Source: Vibrio penaeicida (GTDB lineage Bacteria > Pseudomonadota > Gammaproteobacteria > Enterobacterales > Vibrionaceae). Taken from it: DNA of 64,000 bases. The stretch lies in assembly GCF_002933855.1 (NCBI RefSeq), contig NZ_BFAQ01000011.1:247442-311441 (forward strand), given 5' to 3'. A program made the translations under genes and the position numbers. Position 1 is the stretch's first letter. Each line of letters begins with the position of its first letter. This document shows positions 18,599-28,084 of the stretch, one piece after another. The notes below the pieces were generated by a model, which worked only from the letters and a program-made list of their open reading frames with translations, was not told the DNA's origin and searched no databases.

Positions 18599-18719
18599 AT
18601 TTTAAGTGTCGCTTATATAGGGGTCAAGACGAGAAACACCTGTGAGCTCAAATTACTGAAATCCGAGCTGTACGAATTAGTATCCATGTACAGCTATGAT
18701 GTTTTTTCAATGAGACACT

Positions 18720-18736
18720 AACCATTAATGATGGTT
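18720..18736. promoter_or_regulatory. Dyad in the tetR / Tim44-protein intergenic region
   Basis: AACCAT-TAATG-ATGGTT, perfect 6-base arms, midway in the 325-base divergent region. No other gene or structure is visible in this region apart from the TetR operator; its function is unknown. Confidence 0.3.
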
Positions 18737-18891
18737 TTGTTAGCAATATCCTGAAACACACATTTTTGTTGCACGTATTTTATTGTTAACAACTTGAGGC
18801 TATGATTCTTAAAGTACTTGTGCCGCCTTGATTTTCGCTTGGGTTGACCATATGTACGTACTGTTAAAATTAGAATTAAGAGAACATAACG

Positions 18892-19764
18892 ATGAAACGA
18901 TTATTTGCGTTTGTCGCTTTATTAATGATTTCTGTCACCGCTGCACCGATTGCTGAAGCAAAGAAATTCGGTGGTGGTAAATCATTTGGTAAAAGCCACA
19001 AAACTGCGCCTGCTCCAAAACAGCAACAACAAAACACAAACACCATCGGCAAAGATCAAGGTAAACAAACCAGCGGCAAGAAAGGCCTAATGGGTGGTTT
19101 GCTAGGTGGTTTACTTGCGGGTGGGCTATTAGCGGCATTCTTTGGTGGTGCCTTCGAAGGTATCCAATTTATGGATATCCTAATCATGGGACTGATTGCC
19201 TTTGTTATCTTTAAATTGATGAAAGGCATGCTTGCCTCTAAGCAAGGAAGCATGAATCAGCAACAACCTGCCTACTCTGGTGCAAACCGCAATACGTTTG
19301 AACCACAACAGCAGCCAAATGTTCATAACTTCGAACAAACTCAGCCGTTATCTGGTGGATTTGGAGCAGCAGGTACAAGCGACGTTCCGCACAATTACCC
19401 ACCGGGCTTTGATCATGCTGCATTTGTTAATGGTTCTCGTGAGCATTATCGCAAACTGCAAGGTGCGTGGAATCACAACGAATTAGAAACGATTCGTGAG
19501 TACGTTTCTCCGGGGTTGTTTGATGACCTATCTGCAGAACGCGCAAAGCTAGAAGGTGAGCAACATACTGACGTTATGTACGTAGACGCTGAAATTGTTC
19601 GTGCAGACCACAATGCAACGTCTGCACAGCTTAGCCTTCAATTTAGTGGTCGTTACCGCGACGCAGCTGAAGGTGTAGAAGAAGACATCACTGACGTATG
19701 GCACTTAGAGCGTGATTTAACGCAACCTAATGCTCCGTGGTTGATTGTTGGTATTCAAGCGTAA
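18892..19764 (+). CDS. Tim44-like domain membrane protein
   Basis: The 290-residue protein begins with a cleavable-looking signal peptide (MKRLFAFVALLMISVTAAPIAEA). A Gly/Lys/Gln-rich linker and a glycine-rich hydrophobic stretch (about residues 64-85) follow, then a second membrane helix (about residues 92-109). The C-terminal 120 residues form a Tim44-like domain (from HAAFVNGSREHYRKLQGAW to the end). In bacteria such proteins are inner-membrane anchored, but their role is not settled. The gene stands alone with its own promoter region and a strong terminator. I do not assign a function beyond the fold. Confidence 0.8.
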   Translation: MKRLFAFVALLMISVTAAPIAEAKKFGGGKSFGKSHKTAPAPKQQQQNTNTIGKDQGKQTSGKKGLMGGLLGGLLAGGLLAAFFGGAFEGIQFMDILIMGLIAFVIFKLMKGMLASKQGSMNQQQPAYSGANRNTFEPQQQPNVHNFEQTQPLSGGFGAAGTSDVPHNYPPGFDHAAFVNGSREHYRKLQGAWNHNELETIREYVSPGLFDDLSAERAKLEGEQHTDVMYVDAEIVRADHNATSAQLSLQFSGRYRDAAEGVEEDITDVWHLERDLTQPNAPWLIVGIQA

Positions 19765-19790
19765 CACTAATTTAGTTACCCTATAGACAT

Positions 19791-19823
19791 AAAACCCCTT
19801 CCTCATTGAGGAGGGGGTTTTTC
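19791..19823 (+). terminator. Terminator of the Tim44-domain gene
   Basis: AAAACCCCTTCCTC (19791-19804), loop ATTGA, GGAGGGGGTTTTT; 14-base stem with one G-T pair or mismatch and a T run. Confidence 0.85.
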
Positions 19824-19971
19824 TTTAATTAAACTCTCTAAAACTTGGCAAACGTGTCTCAGCTTGAACGATTACTTTCGTTTAATAGGCTAATGTTTAA
19901 ACTGTTGAATTGACATCCAACCAATAGTTTCAGTATTAGTTAGCGCTCTTACGTAACAATTTCATTTACTC

Positions 19972-19987
19972 AGGTCAGCAGACCTTA
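19972..19987. repeat. Dyad AGGTCAGCAGACCTTA, copy 1
   Basis: AGGTC-AGCA-GACCT palindrome 17 bases before the LysR start. A 15/16 identical copy lies at 31433-31448. It could be an operator of the LysR gene or a small hairpin; nothing else supports a function. Confidence 0.3.
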
Positions 19988-20003
19988 AGATGCGCTGTTT
20001 GCT

Positions 20004-20903
20004 ATGAAAAACCATCCATGCCTTTCCGATATCAAAACATTTGTGGTGCTTGTTGAAGAAGGAAGCTTTACAAAGGCGAGTGAGAGACTGATGTGCTCTC
20101 GTTCAAATGTATCCAAACAATTAGTGCAGTTGGAAACCGCGCTAGGTGTTACGCTACTTGCAAGAACGACTCGTACCCAACGTCTTACCCAGCAAGGAGA
20201 AGCTTTTTTTCATCGTTGTAAGGATTCTCTAGGTGCAATATCCCATGCCATTGAAAGTGTTCTAGAGAGCTCGGACGCCTTAGCAGGGACTATAAAAATC
20301 AACTGTGTAGGCGGACATCTCGCTGAAGATGTTGTTGCTCTTTTGATAAATGATTTTATGAATCTATACCCGGATATTCATGTTGATTTAGATTTTTCGA
20401 GTGATCGTGTCAATATCATTTCTGGGCAGTATGACTTTATTTTTCGTATGGGAAGCTTAGAAGACTCTTCGTTGATAGCAAGAAAGCTGACCGATATCAA
20501 AATTGGCACTTATGCCAGTCCAGATTATTTAACCCAGTATGGTAATCCGGTCTTACCTAGTGATCTTGCAAAGCATCGGTGTGTTTCAGGATCGGTTAAT
20601 CATTGGGTATTCACGCATAAAGTCACTCAAGAACAAAAAGAGGTTCTGATAAAAGCCAACTTTGCCTGCAAAAATGGCAGGGTGATGGTGAGAGCAGCAT
20701 GTGCCGGAAACGGTATTATTCGAGTGCCCGAATGTTATTGCAGAAAAGAGTTGCGTGATGATCTGCTTGTTCCTTTATTTGAAGATTGGCATATCGATTC
20801 TATTCCATTCTATGTTCTGTATACACAAGACAAACATCAGCCAGTAAGGCTTAGGGCATTCTCCGAATTTGTAGTTTCCAATTTCAAGCATTACATGAAA
20901 TAG
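20004..20903 (+). CDS. LysR-family transcriptional regulator
   Basis: The 299-residue protein has the LysR winged helix-turn-helix at the N terminus (FVVLVEEGSFTKASERLMCSRSNVSKQLVQLE, about residues 12-43) and a periplasmic-binding-protein-like effector domain of the CrgA/DhcR type. It lies just upstream of, and on the same strand as, a secreted alpha/beta hydrolase gene. In E. coli a similar pair is ycjY next to the LysR gene pgrR, so a regulatory link with the hydrolase is plausible. The ligand is unknown. Confidence 0.88.
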   Translation: MKNHPCLSDIKTFVVLVEEGSFTKASERLMCSRSNVSKQLVQLETALGVTLLARTTRTQRLTQQGEAFFHRCKDSLGAISHAIESVLESSDALAGTIKINCVGGHLAEDVVALLINDFMNLYPDIHVDLDFSSDRVNIISGQYDFIFRMGSLEDSSLIARKLTDIKIGTYASPDYLTQYGNPVLPSDLAKHRCVSGSVNHWVFTHKVTQEQKEVLIKANFACKNGRVMVRAACAGNGIIRVPECYCRKELRDDLLVPLFEDWHIDSIPFYVLYTQDKHQPVRLRAFSEFVVSNFKHYMK

Positions 20904-21019
20904 GCACTATCTGTTTTTATTGGTGAATATGAGTAAACAATCATGTGTCTCTGGATGTATATATCATGAAATAACGACTTCGTAAGATATGTGGGCAGTT
21001 AACACAGAAGGAGTTCTTT

Positions 21020-22072
21020 ATGAAAAACATCAAGCTGCTTAGTTTATCGCTACTAACTTCTGCAATCCTTGGTTCATCATTAGTTATGGCTAATGATGAT
21101 TTTTTAGGAGCAGATCTGAAAAGTGGGAAGAACAAAGTGTCATTCCAAAGTGAAAATACTCGCATCGCAGGAAACGTATTCCTGCCACCGAATTACAAAC
21201 CATCAAAGAGCTATCCGGCAATTGTGGTTATTACACCTGCCAGTGGTGTGAAGGAGCAAACTGCTGGGATATACGCAGAGAAGTTGGCACTTAAAGGATA
21301 CATCGCTATGGCATTTGATCATCGTACCTATGGTGAGAGTGGTGGGTATCCCCGTGGAATGGAAAATGCACCAATGAAAGTGGAAGATATAAAAAGTGCC
21401 ATAAGCTTTATTCGCCGTTTCCCCGGGGTTGATAGCAATAGAGTTGGTGAATTGGGTTTATGTTCTGGTGCAGGTTACAGCCTCCAAACAGCGATGCAAG
21501 ACACACGGATTGATTCTGTTGCGACGGTGAGTGGTTTTGTCGACTTTACCGACTATGCAATGGGAGGTGCGACTCAATATATGGATGTATTAAAAGGAAC
21601 ACCCGTTGAGCAATATCGTCAACAGATAGAGATGGCAAGTGAAGCTCGCCAAAAATATTTCGATACGGGAGAGGTTGTCTTAGTTGATGGTATTCCGACT
21701 CAGCAAAGTGCTAAGGACATGAATGCATTTTGGGTGAGAGCAGCAGATTACTACCGTAACCCTGAAAGGGGTGGGGGAGCTGAAAACTACACGCCAATGC
21801 GCGCTGCCATGTCGCTTGATACTAGGTATGCTTTTAATCCTTCAGAGCACATGGAACTGTTGTCAAATACGCCTTATATGGCTGTAATTGGAACAGAAGC
21901 TTTATCCGCCTACTTTAGTGAGGTTGCTGTAAAAAGGAGTAAAGAAAAAGGAGGGAATGCGGAGTTGGTGAAAATTCAAGGAGCAAAGCATTTTGATCTC
22001 TACGACCAAGAGCAATATGTAAATCAAGCTGTTCAAGAGCTTGATAGATTTTATTCCGCAACTTTAAATTAG
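21020..22072 (+). CDS. Secreted alpha/beta hydrolase of the YcjY / dienelactone-hydrolase-like group
   Basis: The 350-residue protein starts with a signal peptide (MKNIKLLSLSLLTSAILGSSLVMA), so it should act in the periplasm. The alpha/beta hydrolase fold is shown by the PAIVVITPASGVKEQ oxyanion segment, the FDHRTYGESGG motif and the nucleophile elbow ELGLCSGAGY. The elbow reads G-L-C-S-G, so the nucleophile position is a cysteine, as in dienelactone hydrolases, not the usual serine. The likely acid and histidine lie near the C terminus (QGAKHFDLYDQ). An AGAAGGAG ribosome-binding site precedes the ATG. The substrate is unknown. Confidence 0.8.
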   Translation: MKNIKLLSLSLLTSAILGSSLVMANDDFLGADLKSGKNKVSFQSENTRIAGNVFLPPNYKPSKSYPAIVVITPASGVKEQTAGIYAEKLALKGYIAMAFDHRTYGESGGYPRGMENAPMKVEDIKSAISFIRRFPGVDSNRVGELGLCSGAGYSLQTAMQDTRIDSVATVSGFVDFTDYAMGGATQYMDVLKGTPVEQYRQQIEMASEARQKYFDTGEVVLVDGIPTQQSAKDMNAFWVRAADYYRNPERGGGAENYTPMRAAMSLDTRYAFNPSEHMELLSNTPYMAVIGTEALSAYFSEVAVKRSKEKGGNAELVKIQGAKHFDLYDQEQYVNQAVQELDRFYSATLN

Positions 22073-22158
22073 TATCGATAAAGCTGAGCTTATAGTTTAT
22101 GGGCAAAGTAAATTGTTTATGGATTAAATTACAAGAATAGTCACTAAGTATTCTTCAA

Positions 22159-22185
22159 AAAAAACCGCCAACAGGCGGTTTTTTT
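22159..22185. terminator. Bidirectional terminator between the hydrolase gene and pta
   Basis: AAAAACCGCC (22160-22169) and GGCGGTTTTT (22175-22184) flank a short loop, with A and T runs on both sides; it can end both convergent transcripts. Confidence 0.85.
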
Positions 22186-22202
22186 GATTCTCGCACCGAG
22201 AA

Positions 22203-24356
22203 TTAAGCTTCGGCTTCTTCTGCTTGTTTTGCCTGAATGGCTGTCAGTGCGACAGTGTAAACAATGTCGTCAACCAAAGCACCACGAGACAAATCGTTAA
22301 CTGGTTTACGCATGCCCTGAAGCATTGGACCAATTGAAACAAGATCAGCACTACGCTGTACCGCTTTGTATGTTGTGTTACCTGTGTTTAGGTCAGGGAA
22401 TACAAATACAGTTGCCTTACCTGCTACTGGAGAGTTAGGCGCTTTAGAAGCAGCCACGTTTTCCATGATTGCAGCATCGTATTGAAGTGGCCCATCAATA
22501 ACCAAGTCAGGGCGCTTTTCTTGGGCGATTTTGGTTGCTTCACGTACTTTTTCAACGTCTGCACCCTGGCCAGATGTACCGGTCGAGTATGAGATCATTG
22601 CGACACGTGGGTCGATACCAAATGCGGCTGCAGAATCAGCCGACTGAATTGCAATTTCCGCCAGTTGCTCTGCGTTTGGATCTGGGTTGATAGCACAGTC
22701 ACCGTAAACCAATACTTGATCTGGTAAAAGCATAAAGAACACAGACGAAACAAGAGAAGCGCTCGGTGCAGTCTTGATTAGCTGAAGTGGTGGGCGAATG
22801 GTGTTAGCCGTTGTGTGAACCGCACCAGAAACCAAGCCATCAACTTCTTCGCGTTCTAGCATCATTGTGCCAAGAACCACTGTGTCTTCTAATTGCTCAC
22901 GTGCAACGACTTCCGTCATGCCTTTGTTCTTACGCAACTCAACCAAGCGTGCAATGTATTTTTCGCGAACGACTGTTGGGTCGATGATCTCAACACCACT
23001 GCCTAAAACAACGCCTTGTTGTTCTGCTACACGCTTAATTTCTTCTGGGTTACCCAAAAGGACACATTCCGCAATACCGCGTTCTGCACAGATAGATGCT
23101 GCTTTCACGGTACGTGGTTCATCACCTTCAGGAAGGACAATACGTTTCGCCGCGCGACGAGCAAATTCGGTTAGCTGGTAACGGAATGCCGGTGGGCTTA
23201 GGCGACGAACTGCGGCAGAGCCTTCAGTTAGGGTGTCGATCCAAGGACCATCGATATGACTAGCAACATGGTCGTTAACGAATTCAATGCGCTCACGGTC
23301 ATCCGCTGGCACTTCTAGGCTAAAGCTTTGTAGGTTCAAAGACGTCTGCCAAGTGTTACCTTGTGCTTTGAAGATCGGTAATCCTGTTTCAAAAGCAGGC
23401 TTACATAGATCAACGATTTCACTTGGGATATCGTAGCCACCCGTCAGCAAAATTGCACCAATCTCAACGCCATTCATTGAAGCCAAAGCGGCTGCAACGA
23501 TAACGTCTGGACGATCGGCTGATGTAACAAGCAGAGAGCCAGGTCGGAAGTGCTCGATCATATTTGGAAGCGAACGTGCACAGAATGTGATGCTCTTGAT
23601 ACGACGACTCGCAATATCACCTTCATTGATGATGTCTGCATTCAGGTGCTTTGCCATATCGATAGCACGAGTAGCAATCAGGTCGATGCTCCAAGGCACA
23701 CAACCTAATACGCGAATTGGACTAGAGTTGAATATTTGCATCACTTCTAGGTTCGCTTGGTGCGCACTATCTGCATCATCAAAGATTTCAGACAGATCGG
23801 GACGAGTACGACCAGCATCATCAACAGGCGCGTTCAGCTTGTTAATAATAACGCCAGAAATGCTCTTATTTTTTGTTCCACCAAAGTTAGAACAAGCAAC
23901 TTCGATTCGCTCTTTTAACTGAGTTGGATTGTCAGTGCCTGGTGTCGCAACAAATACGATTTCAGCACCCAACGTTTTCGCAATCTCAGCATTTACTTGG
24001 TTAGCAAATGGGTGCTTACGAGTCGGAACCAAACCTTCGATAAGTGTCACATCGGAATCTTTGTTAATTCGGTTGTAACGCTCAACCACAGTTTCAAGCA
24101 GCTCATCCATTTTTTCAGCACCAATAAGTGCTTCAGCTTGGGTCATCGGCGTAGGATCGCCAATTTTCATGTCGCTGTTGAAACTAACAATAGTTGATGT
24201 CAGATCAGGTTGGTCACCGCCACTGCGTGGCTGTGCGATTGGCTTGTAGAATGAAACTTTAACACCTTTACGCTCCATAGCGCGTAAAACGCCCATGCTA
24301 ACACTGGTAAGACCAACACCTGCGCTAGTAGGGATAAGCATAATAGTACGTGACAT
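22203..24356 (-). CDS. pta: Phosphate acetyltransferase Pta
   Basis: The 717-residue protein is the long, three-domain Pta of gammaproteobacteria. It has an N-terminal CobB/DRTGG-like NTPase-fold region ([20 protein letters not shown]), a central DRTGG domain and a C-terminal PTA_PTB catalytic domain (about residues 395-710, with [12 protein letters not shown] and [12 protein letters not shown]). It interconverts acetyl-CoA and acetyl phosphate. It follows ackA on the same strand after a 116-base gap that has no strong terminator, so the two are probably co-transcribed. Confidence 0.97.
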   Translation of the reverse strand: MSRTIMLIPTSAGVGLTSVSMGVLRAMERKGVKVSFYKPIAQPRSGGDQPDLTSTIVSFNSDMKIGDPTPMTQAEALIGAEKMDELLETVVERYNRINKDSDVTLIEGLVPTRKHPFANQVNAEIAKTLGAEIVFVATPGTDNPTQLKERIEVACSNFGGTKNKSISGVIINKLNAPVDDAGRTRPDLSEIFDDADSAHQANLEVMQIFNSSPIRVLGCVPWSIDLIATRAIDMAKHLNADIINEGDIASRRIKSITFCARSLPNMIEHFRPGSLLVTSADRPDVIVAAALASMNGVEIGAILLTGGYDIPSEIVDLCKPAFETGLPIFKAQGNTWQTSLNLQSFSLEVPADDRERIEFVNDHVASHIDGPWIDTLTEGSAAVRRLSPPAFRYQLTEFARRAAKRIVLPEGDEPRTVKAASICAERGIAECVLLGNPEEIKRVAEQQGVVLGSGVEIIDPTVVREKYIARLVELRKNKGMTEVVAREQLEDTVVLGTMMLEREEVDGLVSGAVHTTANTIRPPLQLIKTAPSASLVSSVFFMLLPDQVLVYGDCAINPDPNAEQLAEIAIQSADSAAAFGIDPRVAMISYSTGTSGQGADVEKVREATKIAQEKRPDLVIDGPLQYDAAIMENVAASKAPNSPVAGKATVFVFPDLNTGNTTYKAVQRSADLVSIGPMLQGMRKPVNDLSRGALVDDIVYTVALTAIQAKQAEEAEA

Positions 24357-24472
24357 AGGGGATTCCTATCACTATCAGGTAAATGCTTTGCGAAGCTAGA
24401 ATGTTCCCAAAGCTGAAAATAAGAACTGGCTAAACGCACCTATTGGCGCGTTAGCCAGTAAAAGTCAGTTTA

Positions 24473-25669
24473 TTATAGACCCGCTAAACGTGCAGTGTCT
24501 TCAGCAATAACAAGCTCTTCATTTGTTGAGACAACCATTGCAGGGATGCGGCTTTCTGCTTTAGTAATGGTACCTTCTTTACCAAAACGTGCTTTTAGGT
24601 TTGCTGCTTCGTCAACTTCGATACCGAATACGCCAAGACGGTTTAGAACCATTTCACGGATTGGACCTGAGTTTTCACCGATACCGCCAGTAAATACGAT
24701 TGCATCTAGACGACCTTCAAGAGTTGCTGTGTAACTCGCAACGTATTTCGCTAGACGGTGACAGAATACGTCCATTGCACGTGTAGCTTCTTCTTTTTCA
24801 CCGTAGTTATCTTCAACAAAACGGCAATCAGAAGTCACTTCTGTAAGACCAGCAAGACCAGATTCTTTCGTTAGCATTGTATTGATTTGCTCAACTGAGT
24901 AGCCAAGTGAATCGTGCAGGTGGAAGATGATTGCTGGGTCGATATCACCACAACGAGTACCCATCACCAAACCTTCAAGCGGAGTAAGACCCATTGAGGT
25001 ATCTACAGATTTACCGTTTTTGATTGCACAAACAGAAGCACCGTTACCTAGGTGACAGTTAATGATGTTCAATTCATCCGCTGGTTTACCTAAACGCTCA
25101 GCTGTTTCACGAGCGATAAATAGGTGAGAAGTACCGTGCATGCCGTAACGGCGGATACCGTGCTCTTTGTACAAGTTGTACGGAAGTGCGTATAGGTAAG
25201 CTTCTTCTGACATCGTTTGGTGGAATGCGGTATCGAATACAGCCGTCATTGGAAGGCTTGGGAAGGCTTTTTGTGCAGCCTTGATGCCGATGATTGCTGC
25301 TGGGTTATGAAGAGGTGCTAATGCTGCACAATCTTCAATACCTTTAAGAACGGCTTCATCAATCAACGCAGATTGAGTAAATTGCTCGCCGCCGTGTACT
25401 ACACGGTGACCAATTGCTTTCATTTGATCTGCAAGCTCAGGTTTTGAAGCAAGAATAGTTTCAACAATGAAAGACAGCGCTTCATCGTGCGCAGCACCAT
25501 TACCTAGTTGTGCTTCGTGCTTTCCATCAAGTTTCCACTTGATACGAGCTTCTGGAAGATGAAGACATTCAGCAAGACCTGTAAGGTGCTCGTCGCCGTT
25601 TGCTGCATCAACAATTGCAAACTTAAGTGAAGAACTACCGCAGTTTAAAACTAAAACTAGCTTAGACAT
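24473..25669 (-). CDS. ackA: Acetate kinase AckA
   Basis: The 398-residue protein contains the ASKHA-fold motifs of acetate kinase. These are [13 protein letters not shown] at the N terminus, [42 protein letters not shown] and [14 protein letters not shown]. It makes ATP and acetate from acetyl phosphate and ADP, or the reverse. The gene is upstream of pta in the same direction and divergent from yfbV, the arrangement seen in E. coli. Confidence 0.97.
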   Translation of the reverse strand: MSKLVLVLNCGSSSLKFAIVDAANGDEHLTGLAECLHLPEARIKWKLDGKHEAQLGNGAAHDEALSFIVETILASKPELADQMKAIGHRVVHGGEQFTQSALIDEAVLKGIEDCAALAPLHNPAAIIGIKAAQKAFPSLPMTAVFDTAFHQTMSEEAYLYALPYNLYKEHGIRRYGMHGTSHLFIARETAERLGKPADELNIINCHLGNGASVCAIKNGKSVDTSMGLTPLEGLVMGTRCGDIDPAIIFHLHDSLGYSVEQINTMLTKESGLAGLTEVTSDCRFVEDNYGEKEEATRAMDVFCHRLAKYVASYTATLEGRLDAIVFTGGIGENSGPIREMVLNRLGVFGIEVDEAANLKARFGKEGTITKAESRIPAMVVSTNEELVIAEDTARLAGL

Positions 25670-26013
25670 GAGTGACTACCTGTTATTCGTCTGATAAAAG
25701 AATCAGTTAAGGATGAAAATCAATCGCAAGCATAAATGCCTTTTTGAGAAGACAAATTACGCTTGGTCAAAAAATACTTGAAATTCCGTATCGTTGGACG
25801 CATTGATACTTTAATCAACGCGAATACGCTTCCTTGCAAATAACACTCACGGTTGCCTAAATTGTAAATAACAGCAACAATGAGATTGAGGGTTTGCTAA
25901 GGATAGCGATAATGACCCAAGATAACAAAAAAATTTGAGTGCATTTTAACTAGAATCAATTTTTTTGCAGCTTTTTTTTAAAGGTTGTCAATTTATTTTA
26001 GTGAGAGGTTGGT
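25670..26013. promoter_or_regulatory. Divergent ackA / yfbV promoter region
   Basis: No gene is visible in these 344 AT-rich bases. They must hold the ackA and yfbV promoters. TTGAT-ACTTTA-ATCAA at 25803-25818 is a perfect dyad, but its spacer is six bases, not the four of an FNR site. I can support no further site. Confidence 0.5.
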
Positions 26014-26466
26014 ATGAACAATAAAGTCGGGCTCATCCATAGTTTGAAAGATGGTCAAAAATACATGGATACTTGGCCTGTGCGAAAGGAGCTGACCCCT
26101 CTCTTTCCAGAACAACGCATCATTAAAGCAACAAAATTTGGTGTTAAAGTGATGCCAGCTGTCGCTGCGATTAGTGTGCTTATGCAAATGGTGTTTGAAA
26201 ACCAGCAAGCGATGCCTCAAGCCATTGTGATGGCTTTATTTGCGATTAGCCTCCCTCTACAGGGTATGTGGTGGTTGGGTAACCGCTCTAATACACAACT
26301 CCCGCCAGCACTTGCAAGCTGGTACCGCGAAATTCATCAGAAAATTATTGAAGCAGGCGGTGCGCTTGAGCCAATAAAAAGTAAACCCCGATACAAAGAA
26401 CTGGCTGTAACGCTCAATCGTGCGTTTAGGCAGCTTGATAAATCTGCGTTGGAGCGTTGGTTTTAA
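26014..26466 (+). CDS. yfbV: UPF0208 membrane protein YfbV (DUF412)
   Basis: The 150-residue protein matches YfbV. It has a cytoplasmic start ([23 protein letters not shown]), two membrane helices (about residues 46-64 and 68-86) and a soluble C terminus ending in [10 protein letters not shown]. In E. coli YfbV has been linked to chromosome organisation in the Ter domain, but its molecular role is not settled. It is divergent from ackA, as in E. coli, and ends in a very strong terminator. Confidence 0.92.
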   Translation: MNNKVGLIHSLKDGQKYMDTWPVRKELTPLFPEQRIIKATKFGVKVMPAVAAISVLMQMVFENQQAMPQAIVMALFAISLPLQGMWWLGNRSNTQLPPALASWYREIHQKIIEAGGALEPIKSKPRYKELAVTLNRAFRQLDKSALERWF

Positions 26467-26513
26467 AGTCAGATAGATTTCTGATTGCTCTGTTTCTTAT
26501 AAAGTAACTTCTT

Positions 26514-26555
26514 AAAAAAGGAGGCTAGGATCATTCGATCCTAGCCTCCTTTTTT
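26514..26555 (+). terminator. Very strong terminator after yfbV
   Basis: A 19-base perfect stem: AAAAAAGGAGGCTAGGATC (26514-26532), loop ATTC, exact complement (26537-26555), ending in six T. Confidence 0.9.
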
Positions 26556-27054
26556 GTTGTCATATCGTCGATCTACGGCCACGTTCCCAGTACGCTTGTC
26601 CCATTTCAGCATGTAAAACAACGCGATTTCTTTCATTTCTATTTATAAAAGTCAAATTCAGTAATGAAGATTTATTTTTCAAAACTGATTAAAAAAACAT
26701 CATCTGTTTTTTATTCAAATGATAAGAATATTACTTTGCTCACTATTAAATATAGTGGTTTTGTGTGCTGGTTAACGCAAATTTCACGTTTTGTTACTTT
26801 GTTGTTAATCCTCTCTTCCCTTTACTGAGCCTTGCTGGTAAAAATGTGTACATATGCGTAAATAAGCGCGTACAAAATATAGAAACTATAATTAGTAGCT
26901 GTTTGTTTCAAACTCCCTAGACTTATGACTAGGTCACCAAAGCATAGGTGCGCTATTTAGAGTGTTTAGAATCAAAGAAATAAAACAGGTAAGCCGCCAG
27001 GAGATTGGCAGCCACAACATCACAACAACTTTACTGCTGAATCAAGGAGTCAAG
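26556..27054 (+). promoter_or_regulatory. Long AT-rich upstream region of the ABC importer operon
   Basis: About 500 bases without a gene. A TATAAT box is at 26887-26892, though no good -35 element is seen. If it is used, the leader is about 160 nt. The leader holds CCTAG-ACTTATGA-CTAGG (26916-26933) and a GCCA/TGGC hairpin around 26994-27010. No leader peptide rich in one amino acid and no riboswitch class that I recognise is visible. Confidence 0.4.
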
Positions 27055-28020
27055 ATGAAAGCAAGTCAAATCATTGCTACCGCGTGTATTGCCGGTGCAG
27101 CGTTACTTTCCTCTACAGGTGTTATTGCTAAAACGGCGAAAGTCGCCGTATCACAAATCGTAGAACATCCCGCTCTGGACGCAACACGCCAGGGTTTGCT
27201 CGATGGTCTGAAAGAAAAAGGCTATGTAGAGGGGAAAAATCTAGAATTCGAATATCGTACAGCACAGGGCAATCCAGCGATTGCGGTACAGATAGCGCGT
27301 CAGTTTGTTGGTGAAAACCCTGATGTATTGGTTGGTATTGCAACGCCAACTGCTCAAGCCTTGGTTTCTTCAACCCGCTCTATTCCGGTTGTATTCACAG
27401 CGGTGACCGATCCTGTTGGCGCTAAGCTGGTTGGCAGCATGAAAAAACCAGGTAAAAACGTAACCGGTCTATCTGATTTGTCGCCTGTTGCTCAACACGT
27501 TGACTTAATCAAAGAAATTTTACCTAACGCGAAATCTATCGGTGTGGTGTATAACCCAGGCGAAGCGAATGCCGTTACTCTGGTTGAGCTTTTGAAAGAA
27601 GCGGCCGATGCGAAAGGTTTAAAGGTAGTGGAAGCGACTGCGTTAAAGAGCGCGGATGTTCAATCGGCAACTCAAGCTATTTCTGCAAAGTCTGACGTGA
27701 TTTATGCCCCTACAGATAACACCGTTGCGAGTGCTATTGAAGGTATGATCGTCGCGGCGAATCAAGCGAAAACACCAGTCCTTGGCGGTGCTACCTCTTA
27801 TGTTGAGAAAGGCGCAGTGGCAAGCTTAGGATTTGATTACTACCAAGTTGGTGTCCAAACGGCTGATTATGTAGCCGCTATTTTAGAAGGTGCGGAACCG
27901 GGTAGCCTAGATGTGAATGTGGCAAAGGGTTCTGACCTTGTTGTGAACAAAACTGCTGCTGAAAAGATTGGTGTAACCATTCCTAAATCCGTTCTGGATC
28001 GTGCAACTAGCGTAAAATAA
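27055..28020 (+). CDS. ABC transporter substrate-binding protein (COG2984, TrpX-like)
   Basis: The 321-residue protein has a signal peptide (MKASQIIATACIAGAALLSSTGVIA) and an ABC substrate-binding fold of the PF04392 family. Typical segments are VAVSQIVEHPALDATRQGLLDGL, NPDVLVGIATPTAQAL and VVFTAVTDPVGAKLV. It should capture a small solute in the periplasm for the permease and ATPase genes that follow. In streptococci the related TrpXYZ system takes up tryptophan, but the solute here cannot be read from the sequence. The ATG at 27055 follows AAGGAG; the frame is open further upstream to 26962, without a signal-like start. Confidence 0.88.
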   Translation: MKASQIIATACIAGAALLSSTGVIAKTAKVAVSQIVEHPALDATRQGLLDGLKEKGYVEGKNLEFEYRTAQGNPAIAVQIARQFVGENPDVLVGIATPTAQALVSSTRSIPVVFTAVTDPVGAKLVGSMKKPGKNVTGLSDLSPVAQHVDLIKEILPNAKSIGVVYNPGEANAVTLVELLKEAADAKGLKVVEATALKSADVQSATQAISAKSDVIYAPTDNTVASAIEGMIVAANQAKTPVLGGATSYVEKGAVASLGFDYYQVGVQTADYVAAILEGAEPGSLDVNVAKGSDLVVNKTAAEKIGVTIPKSVLDRATSVK

Positions 28021-28027
28021 TAACACT

Positions 28028-28060
28028 AAGCCCGAATAGCACTCGCTATTCGGGCTTTTT
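28028..28060 (+). terminator. Intra-operon hairpin after the binding-protein gene
   Basis: AAGCCCGAATAGC (28028-28040), loop ACTC, GCTATTCGGGCTT, then TTT. It is a strong terminator-like stem between the binding-protein and permease genes, probably lowering expression of the distal genes or protecting the upstream mRNA. Confidence 0.8.
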
Positions 28061-28084
28061 ATATCAAGCAGAAAGGGAGTTGTT

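Noticed and set aside
25803..25818. FNR-like site TTGAT-N6-ATCAA upstream of ackA
   Set aside because: The arms fit, but the spacer is six bases instead of four, so FNR would not bind it in the known way.
26916..26933. TrpR-type operator (CTAG dyad) before the TrpX-like gene
   Set aside because: The CTAG half-sites are eight bases apart, not four as in the E. coli trp operator, and the rest of the consensus is missing.
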